Source of the DNA: an uncultured Bacteroidaceae bacterium
GTDB lineage: Bacteria; Bacteroidota; Bacteroidia; Bacteroidales; Bacteroidaceae
Assembly: GCA_905235565.1 (NCBI GenBank)
Contig: CAJOLR010000038.1
Coordinates: 1 to 36,817, forward strand
Direction of reading: 5' to 3'
Length of the DNA: 36,817 nt
The position numbers and the translations under genes are program-made. Numbering within the stretch: position 1 is the stretch's first letter; each line of letters starts with the position of its first letter. The notes beneath the pieces were generated by a model. The model saw only the letters and a program-made list of their open reading frames with translations, did no database searches and was not told the DNA's origin. Positions 8,628 to 17,437 of the stretch are shown one piece after another.

Positions 8628-9929
8628 ATGTGGGTTAAGAATCTACTTGATGTATGTGGTCAGGAACTTAAAAGAACCTTGTCTGATGAAGGTGTGCTGG
8701 TGTTCTTCATTATAGTGCCGTTGCTATATCCGCTGCTTTATGCCTATCTTTACAGCCGTGAGGTGGTGCATGAGGTTCCCGTAGTGGTGGTGGATGAGTG
8801 CCGTAGCGCAACCAGCCGTGAATTCCTGCGCAAGAGTGACGCCACTCCTGACCTTAAGATAATATCATACTGTCCGGATATGGAGGAGGCACGCAACCTT
8901 CTGCGCCGACATAAGGCATACGGTGTGATACATATTCCTGCTGAGTTTGAGCGTACGCTGACCGAAGGCCGTCAGGCTACTGTAAACCTGTACTGTGACA
9001 TGAGCGGCATGCTATACTATAAGGCTCTACTGAGCGGATGTACCATAGTGTCGCTCGATATGAACCGTGACATTCAGATGCAGCGGCTCTCCGGTCTGTC
9101 AGACTGGGAGATGGAGGCTATGACAATGCCGATTGAGAATGAATACGTGACCATGTTCAATCCCACCAACGGATTCCAGGCTTTCCTTATTCCGGCGGTG
9201 CTGATACTGGTGCTTCAGCAGACCCTTGTGCTGGGTGTGGCCATGCTGGCCGGAACCGAGCACGAGCGCCGTAGGAGCGGCGCCATTATCCTGGGACAGG
9301 AATATGGCAATCCTATGGTTGTATTGGCGGGTAAAGGTCTGGCATATCTGCTGGTTTATGGATTTACTGCCACAATTGTACTCTGCTTTGTACCATGGCT
9401 CTTCCATATGCCTCAGTTGTGGCAACTTCCTACCCTGGTGGCATTCATCGTGCCGTTCCTGCTGGCAAGCATATTCTTTGCCATCTGCATATCATTCTTT
9501 GTGAGGGACAGGGAATCCTGTTTCCTGCTGTTTGTGTTCATGTCAGTTCCGCTCATATTCATGAGTGGCATATCATGGCCTACATCAAACATTCCTGCAT
9601 TCTGGAAAGTATTTGCGCAGATATTCCCGTCAACACACGGAGTGAACGGTTTTGCACTCATAAATACCACTGGCGCTTTGTTGCAGGATGTCAGGAATGA
9701 AAGCATTGCACTTTGGATTCAGACCGGAGTCTATTTTATGCTTTCCCTGTTCATCTATGAGCGCTTGTACAGGTCAGACAAGATGCCGGGTGCGGAATTT
9801 ATGATGGCAATGCGTGCACGTGTACGCAAGGACTTGCGTGTGGCGGTTCGTGAAATCAAGGAAGCAGGTGAGGATCTGAAGAAGAAGACTGAAAAGCTTC
9901 ATAACCGCAGAAAACAAGACCCTAGTTAG
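8628..9929 (+). CDS. ABC-2 type transporter permease (second of pair)
   Basis: 433 residues, same fold as the preceding gene: N-terminal helix, periplasmic domain (VVVVDECRSATSREFLRKSDATPDLKI), then five helices (LILVLQQTLVLGVAMLAGTEHERRRSG...). It has an added C-terminal basic/coiled segment of about 50 residues (ARVRKDLRVAVREIKEAGEDLKKKTEKL) that would lie in the cytoplasm. Its 3' end overlaps the convergent LytTR gene by 8 nt. The operon lacks an ATPase gene, so either an ATPase from elsewhere docks here or the tail has another role. Confidence 0.9.
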   Translation: MWVKNLLDVCGQELKRTLSDEGVLVFFIIVPLLYPLLYAYLYSREVVHEVPVVVVDECRSATSREFLRKSDATPDLKIISYCPDMEEARNLLRRHKAYGVIHIPAEFERTLTEGRQATVNLYCDMSGMLYYKALLSGCTIVSLDMNRDIQMQRLSGLSDWEMEAMTMPIENEYVTMFNPTNGFQAFLIPAVLILVLQQTLVLGVAMLAGTEHERRRSGAIILGQEYGNPMVVLAGKGLAYLLVYGFTATIVLCFVPWLFHMPQLWQLPTLVAFIVPFLLASIFFAICISFFVRDRESCFLLFVFMSVPLIFMSGISWPTSNIPAFWKVFAQIFPSTHGVNGFALINTTGALLQDVRNESIALWIQTGVYFMLSLFIYERLYRSDKMPGAEFMMAMRARVRKDLRVAVREIKEAGEDLKKKTEKLHNRRKQDPS

Positions 9930-10776
9930 TAAGAGTAGAGAACTTTCCTGTAACCGTTTCAGAATAGGTGACTGAAACGGGGATGTGAGGTGCTGCCGCA
10001 TAGGTCAGTTCGGCAAACATACCGTCGGGACCTTTTTGTATGGCTCTGACCTTACGCAGGTTGACGTAATAGGAGCGGTGGCAGCGGACTATGTTGTTTG
10101 CCTCGCATATCTGTTCTATGGAACGCATGGAACTGCGCAATGGGAACCTGACCAGTTTGTCATTGTTCAGATAGCAGATGTTTACATAGTTGTCGGCAGC
10201 CTCAATATACAATATGGCATTTGCGGTAACGGCCAGTTTGAGTGATTTCTTCTCATCCAGGAAAGGTAGGGTGCTGTCCTCGCGTCCTATCTGTCCGGTT
10301 GCGTATTTCTCTATGGTAACCAAGTCCTTGGCCAGACGGATGTCCCTGTCCTTGATTTCGGCGAGTAGTGCCATTATGACGTATGGAAATACCAGAATGG
10401 AGAATGTTATGATGAATAGTTTGGGCAGCAGTTCCATATATGGCATTGCGCGGTTGTCCATCAGCCATACGAACAGGGTACAGAACATAGTTATTGCCAG
10501 CCCTTCCAATAGCTCCCAGATGATGAATCCTGTATAGTTAATCTGATACTTGCTCCTGACAAGAAGCATTGAAAGGCGGCTTATAAGAGCAACTACAATC
10601 TCTATTGAAGCCATAATGGCGGCCCTGAATGCCAGTTGACCCTGGGTTACCTGCATGAACGTGTCCAGATGATACGGCTTGGCTCCAATAAGGAAAAAGA
10701 AAGCGTATAATGGGATGAGCAATATATAGGCGGCCAGGATATTGCCTTTGAAATAAGAGTCTGGAATCTTATGCAT
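9922..10776 (-). CDS. membrane-anchored LytTR-family transcriptional regulator
   Basis: 284 residues from the ATG at 10776. Four predicted membrane helices in the first ~150 residues (NILAAYILLIPLYAFFFLIGA, AAIMASIEIVVALI, GFIIWELLEGLAITMFCTLFVWLM, LFIITFSILVFPYVIMALLA), a linker, then a LytTR DNA-binding domain: AILYIEAADNYVNICYLNNDKLVRFPLRSSMRSIEQ and IVRCHRSYYVNLRKVRAI. I prefer 10776 to the upstream in-frame ATG at 10836 because an exact -7 box (10804-10811) lies between them. There is no receiver domain, so signalling would be through the membrane part. It is convergent with the efflux operon and divergent from the gene at 11006. Confidence 0.88.
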   Translation of the reverse strand: MHKIPDSYFKGNILAAYILLIPLYAFFFLIGAKPYHLDTFMQVTQGQLAFRAAIMASIEIVVALISRLSMLLVRSKYQINYTGFIIWELLEGLAITMFCTLFVWLMDNRAMPYMELLPKLFIITFSILVFPYVIMALLAEIKDRDIRLAKDLVTIEKYATGQIGREDSTLPFLDEKKSLKLAVTANAILYIEAADNYVNICYLNNDKLVRFPLRSSMRSIEQICEANNIVRCHRSYYVNLRKVRAIQKGPDGMFAELTYAAAPHIPVSVTYSETVTGKFSTLTN

Positions 10777-10803
10777 TTTCTTGACAATTATGAGTTCAGA
10801 TTG

Positions 10804-10847
10804 CAAATATAGGGGTAAAATTATATCCCACATCATCAGGGGTGAAA
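10804..10847 (-). promoter_or_regulatory. promoter of the LytTR gene with flanking direct repeats
   Basis: Minus-strand TATATTTG (10804-10811) is an exact -7 box, 27 nt before the ATG at 10776. AGGGGTAAAA (10811-10820) and AGGGGTGAAA (10838-10847), plus-strand reading, are near-identical direct repeats 27 bp apart abutting that box; an inverted relative TTAGCCCCTAAA lies at 10884-10895. They could be autoregulatory sites, although the spacing is not the usual LytTR one. Confidence 0.45.
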
Positions 10848-10960
10848 TTTATTTCATCTTATTTTCATCCTCATATTTGTAAATTAGCCCCTAAATGTTC
10901 TATTTAGTCACTTTGCCCTACTGTATATCCCTTTTATTTTCACCCATTGGACAGTTGACA

Positions 10961-10968
10961 TATCTTTG
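10961..10968 (+). promoter_or_regulatory. -7 promoter box of the gene at 11006
   Basis: TATCTTTG is an exact TAnnTTTG match, 37 nt upstream of the ATG at 11006. It argues against the longer in-frame start at 10895, which would lie upstream of the promoter. Confidence 0.55.
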
Positions 10969-11005
10969 TGATGAAATTATTGCAGAAAATCAAAGTATAA
11001 ACTAT

Positions 11006-11401
11006 ATGACAACCATTTGTTCTTTTGACTGCAACCAGTCGGTAATCAAGTCCCTGATAGGGGATAAGAAACCGTTTGCACCTGTTGAGGGTGATTGGAT
11101 AAACGTATCTTCCAGAGTCTTTGAGGAACAGGTCCGTAAGCTTGCGTATGGCCTTATGGTAAAGGACTTCCGTAGAGGTGCAACTGTTGTCTTTACCGGT
11201 TGCACAGATGATATGAAGACTTTCATCAATACTGCCTGCAGCCTGGCTCATCTTAATGTGGTGTATTCGGCCGATGCAGACGGAAAGAATATCATTCCGG
11301 TCAATGATCTGGAATACCTTATGTCAATTGGCGGAACCTGGTCCCGCAAGTACAAGGCATCGGTTGACCGTACCATTGCCCGCATGATTCTCAGTTCCTG
11401 A
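11006..11401 (+). CDS. small orphan protein, distantly like the N-terminal piece of AMP-binding enzymes
   Basis: 131 residues, no signal peptide or membrane helix. I do not recognise a defined family. The segment SSRVFEEQVRKLAYGLMVKD, then FRRGATVVFTGCTDDMKTFINTACSLAHLNVVY resembles the first helix-strand units of acyl-CoA ligases (TYRE...V..LA.GL...G...GD.VA......E...A..AC...G.VVVP), but nothing of the ATP-binding core follows. The gene has its own promoter and is closed by a hairpin terminator at 11443-11471, so it is a genuine single-gene unit. It diverges from the LytTR regulator, which may control it. Confidence 0.65.
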   Translation: MTTICSFDCNQSVIKSLIGDKKPFAPVEGDWINVSSRVFEEQVRKLAYGLMVKDFRRGATVVFTGCTDDMKTFINTACSLAHLNVVYSADADGKNIIPVNDLEYLMSIGGTWSRKYKASVDRTIARMILSS

Positions 11402-11431
11402 ATAGCAGTGCTTTAAAGTCTTGTATAAAGA

Positions 11432-12535
11432 TCAATCCTTTAGCGGATGGTAGAAAAACCGTCCGCTTTTTATTTCGGGATGGAATATTGATATGAACTC
11501 GCTCAACAGCATCTCGGGATGGAATGATGACAGCTCAAAATAAGGCACTTCATTAACATTGCACACCCAGATGTTATGTTCCTTGAACGGTTTGAATGAT
11601 GCGTATGACTTGAAATCCGATTCAAGCAGAGTGTAAGTGAGCGGGATGGAACTGCTGTTCTTGAGCAGCCAGACATCGGCATCCTGAGCCTTTTCAAAAA
11701 CCGTCTCGAACGAGAGAGGAACAGAACCGCTGCTGTTGTTGTCTTTGAATATGTATTCTCCACCGGCGTCAGCTATCATCCGGCCTATAGTGCTTGCCCC
11801 GCCTGCTACATACCAGGCGGATCCGCTGCGTGTGTCAAGCATAACCCTGGGTCGCAACACTGTACGGGAGGCGAATTCCCTGAGGCTGTTGTAATCCTGG
11901 CTAACCTTATTGTATAACGAGTCTGCTTTCCTTGATGCACCGAACAGACGTCCGTAGAACCGTATCCATTCGGCTCTTGACAGTGGTGATGTCTCCATGT
12001 AGTCGGCACACTCCAACAGGGGTATTCCCAACTTCTCCAACTGGCCGTAGCCGGTCTGCTCAAAAGGAGACACCATGATGGCGTCGGGGTGCAGTTCCAT
12101 GATCTTCTCAACGGTGGGATACATGCTGTTGCCGCAGTCCGCAATAGTTCCGTCGGCCAGGCGTGCGCGAATGAGTGAGTCCGATATGTACTCAGGCTCA
12201 CAAACTCCCGCAATGCAGTCCTCTACCCCCAGTTCCACCATCAGGTGCGCCAGGCTGTTGGTCATCACAACCACCCGCTTGAGCGGAACGTGAACCGTGT
12301 TGACATCACGACTGAATCTGTAATCAGTGTCCAGAGAATCTGTAAATGTGTATGTGTGCAGGAGCGTGCCCTTTTTCCAGGGGTTGGCTATGCGTACGTG
12401 GTAACTGTGGGCGGTCTCCTGTACGGTTATGTGGCTGGCCAGTTCCATTATGCCGCCTTCGGCCTGGAACCTGACGCCTCCGTTGCAGGCATTCAGGAGT
12501 AACGCTGTAATCAGTATTATTGATGATTTTTTCAT
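11432..12535 (-). CDS. btuF: BtuF-like B12-binding lipoprotein of ABC transporter
   Basis: 367 residues. Lipoprotein signal with lipobox (ALLLNAC), about 60 extra N-terminal residues, then a type-III periplasmic binding domain (Peripla_BP_2): VVVMTNSLAHLMVELGVEDCIAGVCEPEYI, ADCGNSMYPTVEKIMELHPDAIMVSPFE, and GGEYIFKDNNSSGSVPLSFETVFEKAQDADVWLL. This fold binds B12, haem or siderophores for FecCD-type permeases. It is the last gene of the riboswitch-controlled operon and overlaps the propeller gene by 4 nt, so B12 is the likely ligand. The matching permease may be the gene at 528; no ATPase is in the window. Confidence 0.85.
   Translation of the reverse strand: MKKSSIILITALLLNACNGGVRFQAEGGIMELASHITVQETAHSYHVRIANPWKKGTLLHTYTFTDSLDTDYRFSRDVNTVHVPLKRVVVMTNSLAHLMVELGVEDCIAGVCEPEYISDSLIRARLADGTIADCGNSMYPTVEKIMELHPDAIMVSPFEQTGYGQLEKLGIPLLECADYMETSPLSRAEWIRFYGRLFGASRKADSLYNKVSQDYNSLREFASRTVLRPRVMLDTRSGSAWYVAGGASTIGRMIADAGGEYIFKDNNSSGSVPLSFETVFEKAQDADVWLLKNSSSIPLTYTLLESDFKSYASFKPFKEHNIWVCNVNEVPYFELSSFHPEMLLSEFISIFHPEIKSGRFFYHPLKD
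11443..11471 (+). terminator. intrinsic terminator of the gene at 11006
   Basis: GCGGATGG (11443-11450) pairs with CCGTCCGC (11459-11466) with one G-U pair, loop of 8 nt, followed by TTTTT. It lies inside the last codons of the convergent btuF-like gene. Confidence 0.75.
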
Positions 12536-14451
12536 TCTACGGGTCGGTTGAGATTGTAAATGGCAGATACCTCGGTGGAGAGTTCACCCGTGGTGGTGTT
12601 GCAGCCTATCACTCCGTTCTGTATCCTGACAAAATCTATGCTTGTCAGGTTGGCGGGAGTTCCGTCAGGTTTTACGGCCCAGTCTATGTCAAATGCCGAA
12701 TTTTCAGGGCTGTCGGGCTTGTTGTCCACATAGCCGTATTCAAACGATGACATTACATAGACATTGTTGGTAAACTCCACGTTGTCAGGCAAAAGCGTTG
12801 CCGTAAACGAAATGCTGTCAATGCTGTACCACTGCGGATAATATGGCTGACTGTGGAATGTGTTATGCAGTATGCTTCCGGTACGGTTGTCAGAGCCTCT
12901 CCATTCAGAGTTGCCATCTTGTGCCGCGGGCTTACGGTATGTTATGGCGTATCCGGGTGTGGCCCTGCCTGCTTTCTGCTCCGATCCCCAAATCTCATAC
13001 CAGGCGTCATCGGGCTGTCCGTTGCCGTTGGCATCGGCACTTACCCAGACTACTCCGGACTCGGCGTTGCCGTTGTAGGCGTTGCCGTCAATCCTGAAAT
13101 CGGGGCCTTCCTGATTCTGCACGGTGGCGTTGAATCCGGCGGTAATGTAACCGCCAAAGGCTCCCAGAGTTACCATTCCGCCCGATTGCAGGACCTTGAG
13201 GCACTTGGCTGCCATACTTGCCGCATCATCGCCCGGCTCATATTTGGGCAGCAGGTTTACAAACTGTCCGGGTGCGGGCATGTACTCAAATACGCGGTCA
13301 ATGTCTCCTATTATCTCCGGTTCGCCCTGATACTGGGTCAGAGTAACATCGGCATCACAGAATACAACCGTGTTGGGGTTTATACCGATGCCCGGTACGC
13401 GGTACAGCAGGCGGCCTTCAGGGCTAAAGCATAGCAGTGAACCCGGTGTAACGTAATCCATAGCGTCGCATACGTATACCTTGCGTGAGGTAGGTTCAAC
13501 TTTTATCGAGTAGGGACATTCCACGCGGGTGCCGTCTGTTATGAAATCGGAGTCTGTGACCTGCCCGGTTGCCAGATCCAGTATCTGTATGGTGCCTCCC
13601 GCTCCGTAACCGTAGAACCATGCCTTGCCGTCAACTATGTCCATGTTCAGGACGGGGATGTCAAATGTTGCGGTTACTTGATCGGTCTCTGTGTCAATGC
13701 GGTGCAGACGGCTGTCATAATTCATTGTGCCGTAATCGAATATGCCACGGGACACCACGTAAACACTGGTGCCGTCGGCGTAGATGGAGCCCGGGTTCTC
13801 ACGCACGGTTATGCGATTGGTCTCTGTAAACGTGCTTATGTCTATTACAGAGACCGTGTTGTCGGGATTCTGAGTGTCCAGACCACCGGAATTTGAAACG
13901 TAGAGCTTGCCGTTTGCACAGCATATACCGTCGGGGTTTCGGCCTACGGTAATTGTGGCATCGGCCTGCATGGTAAGGGTGTCAATGCGGGTCACGGTGC
14001 CGTCAAAACAGCAGACATAGACAAATCCTCCGTTTGCGGTCAGTCGGCGGGGTTGTGATGCCACACCATTGCGTTGCAACGGAATCTGGCTGACGGACCG
14101 GCAGGTGGATGCATCCAGAATCTCTATTGTGCTGGACTCGGATACTGCTATGTAGAGGCGGCTTCCATACAGGATCATATCATTTGCGGTATCTCCTATG
14201 CGGCGGCCGTTTACCTTCTCAAAACAGTCAAATGAACGGCCAGCGGATGGGTTCCATGAATCGGGCTGTCCGATGCCGAAGTCTATCCATGCAAGACTGC
14301 TGTTGTTCTGGTTGAAAAGGCCCTCGCTCAGGACATAGATTCCTGTATAACCGGCGTCGGCTATCACCTGGCTCTGCTCAAGCAGTACAGGCTCCGGGTC
14401 ACATGCCAGGACGGTCAGGATAAGGGGCAGTATCTTAAGGGCTCTCTTCAT
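12532..14451 (-). CDS. BtuG-like beta-propeller surface lipoprotein with extra C-terminal domain
   Basis: 639 residues. Signal ending in a lipobox (LTVLAC). Residues about 30-360 are a YncE/DUF5074-type seven-bladed propeller with repeated blades (GFVYVCCFDGTVTRIDTLTM, GKLYVSNSGG..., VYVVSRGIFDYGTMNYDSRLHRIDT). BtuG proteins of Bacteroides have this fold, bind B12 tightly and sit on BtuB. Residues about 385-639 are a second domain: GGMVTLGAFGGYITAGFNATVQN, then VVWVSADANGNGQPDDAWYEIWGSE, FHSQPYYPQW and GYVDN; I know this module from separate Bacteroidota cell-surface proteins. The gene overlaps btuB and btuF by 4 nt each. B12 capture is inferred from fold and operon. Confidence 0.85.
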   Translation of the reverse strand: MKRALKILPLILTVLACDPEPVLLEQSQVIADAGYTGIYVLSEGLFNQNNSSLAWIDFGIGQPDSWNPSAGRSFDCFEKVNGRRIGDTANDMILYGSRLYIAVSESSTIEILDASTCRSVSQIPLQRNGVASQPRRLTANGGFVYVCCFDGTVTRIDTLTMQADATITVGRNPDGICCANGKLYVSNSGGLDTQNPDNTVSVIDISTFTETNRITVRENPGSIYADGTSVYVVSRGIFDYGTMNYDSRLHRIDTETDQVTATFDIPVLNMDIVDGKAWFYGYGAGGTIQILDLATGQVTDSDFITDGTRVECPYSIKVEPTSRKVYVCDAMDYVTPGSLLCFSPEGRLLYRVPGIGINPNTVVFCDADVTLTQYQGEPEIIGDIDRVFEYMPAPGQFVNLLPKYEPGDDAASMAAKCLKVLQSGGMVTLGAFGGYITAGFNATVQNQEGPDFRIDGNAYNGNAESGVVWVSADANGNGQPDDAWYEIWGSEQKAGRATPGYAITYRKPAAQDGNSEWRGSDNRTGSILHNTFHSQPYYPQWYSIDSISFTATLLPDNVEFTNNVYVMSSFEYGYVDNKPDSPENSAFDIDWAVKPDGTPANLTSIDFVRIQNGVIGCNTTTGELSTEVSAIYNLNRPVE

Positions 14452-16442
14452 AGTTCAATTGTTGCGGTAAGACGCACCTGACGGCCAGGCATGGGGTAGT
14501 TGCGGACCAGTTCATACCGGCTGTCGGTCAGGTTTATGCATTCGGCTTTCAAAGATATATCAAATGATTTTATGCTGAACGTCCGCCATAGCGAACAACC
14601 CAGTTCGTAGTACCGTGGCATACGGTATTCGGGGCCGTTGTAACCGTTGCAGAAATACTCTCCGCTGTAAAGCAGATTGAGGCTGGCGTTTACATAAGGA
14701 GTCTCTATCCAGGTTACGGCCGATGCCGAATGCCTGGGGGTATAAGGCAACTGGTGGTTCCAGGTGGAGCTGTTGCTGTCCGATTTGTCCATGGAGCGCT
14801 GGTAGGTGTATGAAACCAGCAGGGCGGGGCGGACCAGACCCTGCAATGCGTGCAGTTCAAGTCCGGTTTCCAGTCCGTGGGTGGTAACCAGTCCTATGTT
14901 TTTCATCATCCATACCGCGGTGTTCTTGCCGGGTACAGCCATGATGCGGTCCTTTACATCGCAGTTGTAGGCATCGGCATAAACGGAGTACCGGATACCT
15001 GCGGCTTCGTTTTCAATTACCATACCGGCCGATGTCACCGATGCCCGCTCGGGACGCAGGTCGCGTCGGCCTATCTGCTCAAAATAGAGGTCGTTGAAGG
15101 TGGGCAGGCGCAGCGTGTTGCTGTAAGACGCTCTCAGGTGGAGTCCTGCGGCGGGCCATACTGTCCAGTTGAGGCCTGCTGTGGGTGAGAGGTGGTTGTA
15201 ACTCTCGGCTGCCTGGCGCAGGATTGTTTTTTCTTTTGTTATTACGTGATTGAGCCGGCCGGTAACGGTAATCTGTTCTGATGCGTATTTGATCGCGGCG
15301 GTGCTGTTAAGGGTGTATCGGGTGGGGCGGGCCTGATCGGCTCCGTTGCCGTCCAGACCTGAAAGATGGCCGTCCACGCCTGCTGATGCCGACAGGCAGT
15401 CAGTTATGCGATACAATGCAACGCCTGACAGATATCCCTCCTGCTCGGTGTAGCGGTTATCGGTCCTGCCTTGTGTGTTGCTCACTTTGGGGTCCAGATA
15501 GCGGGTGTATGTTATACCGTACTTGGCATTGAAACGTAGGGTCAGACGATGGCTGACGGAGGTTGTGAGTGTGGATTGCACAAACCCGTTGCGGTTCCAT
15601 AGACGCTCACGGGCGGCATTCTCATTGTAAAGTATGTTGGCCGGCAGTCCCTGCTCTGATTGGAACCAGTATGCGCGGGTTGTCAGCCGGGAGTTGTCGC
15701 TAAGATTGCTGTGCAGAGCCCCTTCTACGCGCAGGCGCTGCACATCGGAGTTGTCACGGCGCATCTCTATGGAGCTTGCTCCGTTATTCTGCATGTAGGG
15801 GTAGTCGCCCTTTGTTTTGAGCCACTCTGCCTGCAATGATACGGTGTTGCTTTGACCGGCTTTGAATGCGCTCTCTGCCTGGGCCGACAGGGTGTTGAAA
15901 CTTCCGTATTTGAGTTGTGCGCTGTTGCGCGATTTGCCCTCTTTAAGTTGCGGCAGACCGGTGTTTATGCTTATTACTGCGGCCTGTGCGGCAAGCGATG
16001 CCGGTTGCAGCAGGTCATTGTCCGGACCGCTCACCATACGCACGGATTCTGCCTGTGATGCGGAGAACTTGCCCAGGTCTATCTGGCCGGTCTGGTTATC
16101 GGTAATGATTATGCCGTCGTACGCAACGGCGGTGTGTGATGCTCCCAGTCCGCGTACCGATACTGTCTTGAGTCCTCCCACGCCTCCGTAATCCTTTACA
16201 GTGGCGCCGCTCATGTATTTGATTACGTCCGATACCTGCAGCGTGCCGGTGGCCTGCATCAGTCGGGCATCGGCCCTCTTTGAAGCGGATACCGCACCCG
16301 GGCTGTTGGTGCGGTCACTTGTTACGGTTACCTGCGGAATGTCTTTTGTACGCATGGTGTCAGATAAAACCTGACCCTGTGTCTCCAGATGGAAACACAG
16401 GGTGCAGATTGCTATCAAACAGTATTTTACGTCAAAAGACAT
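14448..16442 (-). CDS. btuB: BtuB-type TonB-dependent cobalamin receptor
   Basis: 664 residues, outer-membrane barrel. Signal peptide, a TonB-box-like IPQVTVTSDR near residue 36-45, plug domain (about 45-160: LQVSDVIKYMSGATVKDYGGVGGLKTVSVRGLGASHTAVAYDG), then a 22-strand barrel; SNTLRLPTFNDLYFEQIGRRDLRPERA is the usual BtuB/FepA signature. The C-terminus is ATIEL rather than ending in an aromatic residue. It imports B12 with the surface lipoproteins encoded on both sides. The 9-nt gap to the upstream DUF4465 gene and the upstream cobalamin riboswitch support the assignment. Confidence 0.93.
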   Translation of the reverse strand: MSFDVKYCLIAICTLCFHLETQGQVLSDTMRTKDIPQVTVTSDRTNSPGAVSASKRADARLMQATGTLQVSDVIKYMSGATVKDYGGVGGLKTVSVRGLGASHTAVAYDGIIITDNQTGQIDLGKFSASQAESVRMVSGPDNDLLQPASLAAQAAVISINTGLPQLKEGKSRNSAQLKYGSFNTLSAQAESAFKAGQSNTVSLQAEWLKTKGDYPYMQNNGASSIEMRRDNSDVQRLRVEGALHSNLSDNSRLTTRAYWFQSEQGLPANILYNENAARERLWNRNGFVQSTLTTSVSHRLTLRFNAKYGITYTRYLDPKVSNTQGRTDNRYTEQEGYLSGVALYRITDCLSASAGVDGHLSGLDGNGADQARPTRYTLNSTAAIKYASEQITVTGRLNHVITKEKTILRQAAESYNHLSPTAGLNWTVWPAAGLHLRASYSNTLRLPTFNDLYFEQIGRRDLRPERASVTSAGMVIENEAAGIRYSVYADAYNCDVKDRIMAVPGKNTAVWMMKNIGLVTTHGLETGLELHALQGLVRPALLVSYTYQRSMDKSDSNSSTWNHQLPYTPRHSASAVTWIETPYVNASLNLLYSGEYFCNGYNGPEYRMPRYYELGCSLWRTFSIKSFDISLKAECINLTDSRYELVRNYPMPGRQVRLTATIEL

Positions 16443-16451
16443 CTTACATGA

Positions 16452-17213
16452 TTACTCGGTTACAGTGAGCTGGTCCAGGCAGAAATACAACGGAGTGCTG
16501 GGATAATATGTGGATCCGTCATAAGTTACCATATCTGTTGTGGTCAGAGAGAACTTGATCATGGTAACCTTACCCAGTTTGCTCAGGTCAACCTGCTGCC
16601 ATGTGTTGACAACATCCAGACCGTCGGCCAGAAGGAAGTCGATTTTTCCGGTCTGCTCCTTGCCGTTGAAACCGGTGATGACGAGTGTGAACTTGTCATC
16701 TTTTGTCCACTCCTTGCACGAACCCTGCTCGTCCTTACCTTCTTTAATGGCCAGATATGCGCTTGTGCTGTTGGTTACATAGCACTCCTTTGCCTGATAG
16801 GCCTTGCCGTCTTTGAATGAGATCTCAACAGGAAGTCCCCAATCCTCTGTGCCGGTGTATGAGATGAAATATGTGTTGTTCTTTACACCTTTCTTTGTGA
16901 TGGCCGAAAGATTTGAATTGGTTGCTGTGGTGTCATCGGTGCAGTTTGAATATGTGAAACCGCCGCCGAAACCGTATTTTGGACTCCATCCGTGTACAAG
17001 AACGAACGGATCGATGGTTATGTCAGACCTGAAATAGTAGCCTACGCTGTTTGTTGAATCATCGGAAAGATAATAAGACTCGGCCTTGTCAAGGCTCATT
17101 GAAAGTGTGTAAGACTTGGCGGCTTCTTCACCACCGTTTTCTTCCTTGTCGCAAGAAGTGAACACAAAGCCCATAGCGAGGGCCATCAAAGCAAATGATA
17201 AAACTTTTTTCAT
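16452..17213 (-). CDS. DUF4465 surface lipoprotein, BtuH-like
   Basis: 253 residues with a lipoprotein signal (lipobox FTSC) and an acidic start (DKEENGGEE), as in surface-exported Bacteroidota lipoproteins. The rest is one DUF4465 domain: GFGGGFTYSNCTD, SAITKKGVKNNTYFISY, CYVTNSTSAYLAIKEG, KFTLVITGFNGKE, IDFLLADGL, NTWQQVDLSKLGKV and STPLYFCLDQL. DUF4465 domains occur in the BtuH B12-binding proteins of gut Bacteroidota, as I recall the literature. It is the first gene behind the cobalamin riboswitch, so a role in capturing B12 at the cell surface is likely. Confidence 0.88.
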   Translation of the reverse strand: MKKVLSFALMALAMGFVFTSCDKEENGGEEAAKSYTLSMSLDKAESYYLSDDSTNSVGYYFRSDITIDPFVLVHGWSPKYGFGGGFTYSNCTDDTTATNSNLSAITKKGVKNNTYFISYTGTEDWGLPVEISFKDGKAYQAKECYVTNSTSAYLAIKEGKDEQGSCKEWTKDDKFTLVITGFNGKEQTGKIDFLLADGLDVVNTWQQVDLSKLGKVTMIKFSLTTTDMVTYDGSTYYPSTPLYFCLDQLTVTE

Positions 17214-17260
17214 TGTAGTTATTGTTAATAAGTTACTGAATCCCGGCAGTTTTATAACGT

Positions 17261-17433
17261 GTCTTGCAGGTCTTCTGACTTACCCCGGTCTGTCCGCCTT
17301 CCCGGCTTTGCAGCCAGTGGCACTTGTGGTGATGGACATCCCTTTTTGAGGGCTTACAGCAGCGGGTCTGTTCAGGATTCTCACCTGATTCCCTTTTGAT
17401 CCTTAACTCAGGGAAAGAGTATCGGAACAAGAC
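17261..17433 (-). promoter_or_regulatory. cobalamin riboswitch of the B12 uptake operon
   Basis: Read on the minus strand the leader carries the expected parts in order: GTCTTG (17433-17428) closing with CAAGAC (17266-17261) as P1, GGGAATC-GGTG-GAATCC, GCTGCTGTAA, GCCACTG, CCGGGAAGGCGG and the B12 box AGTCAGAAGACCTGC (17280-17266). It starts a few nt after a -7 box and ends about 45 nt before the DUF4465 start. Adenosyl- or another cobalamin would repress the uptake operon. Whether it acts on translation or termination cannot be read; no clear U-rich terminator follows. Confidence 0.95.
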
Positions 17434-17437
17434 GCAG

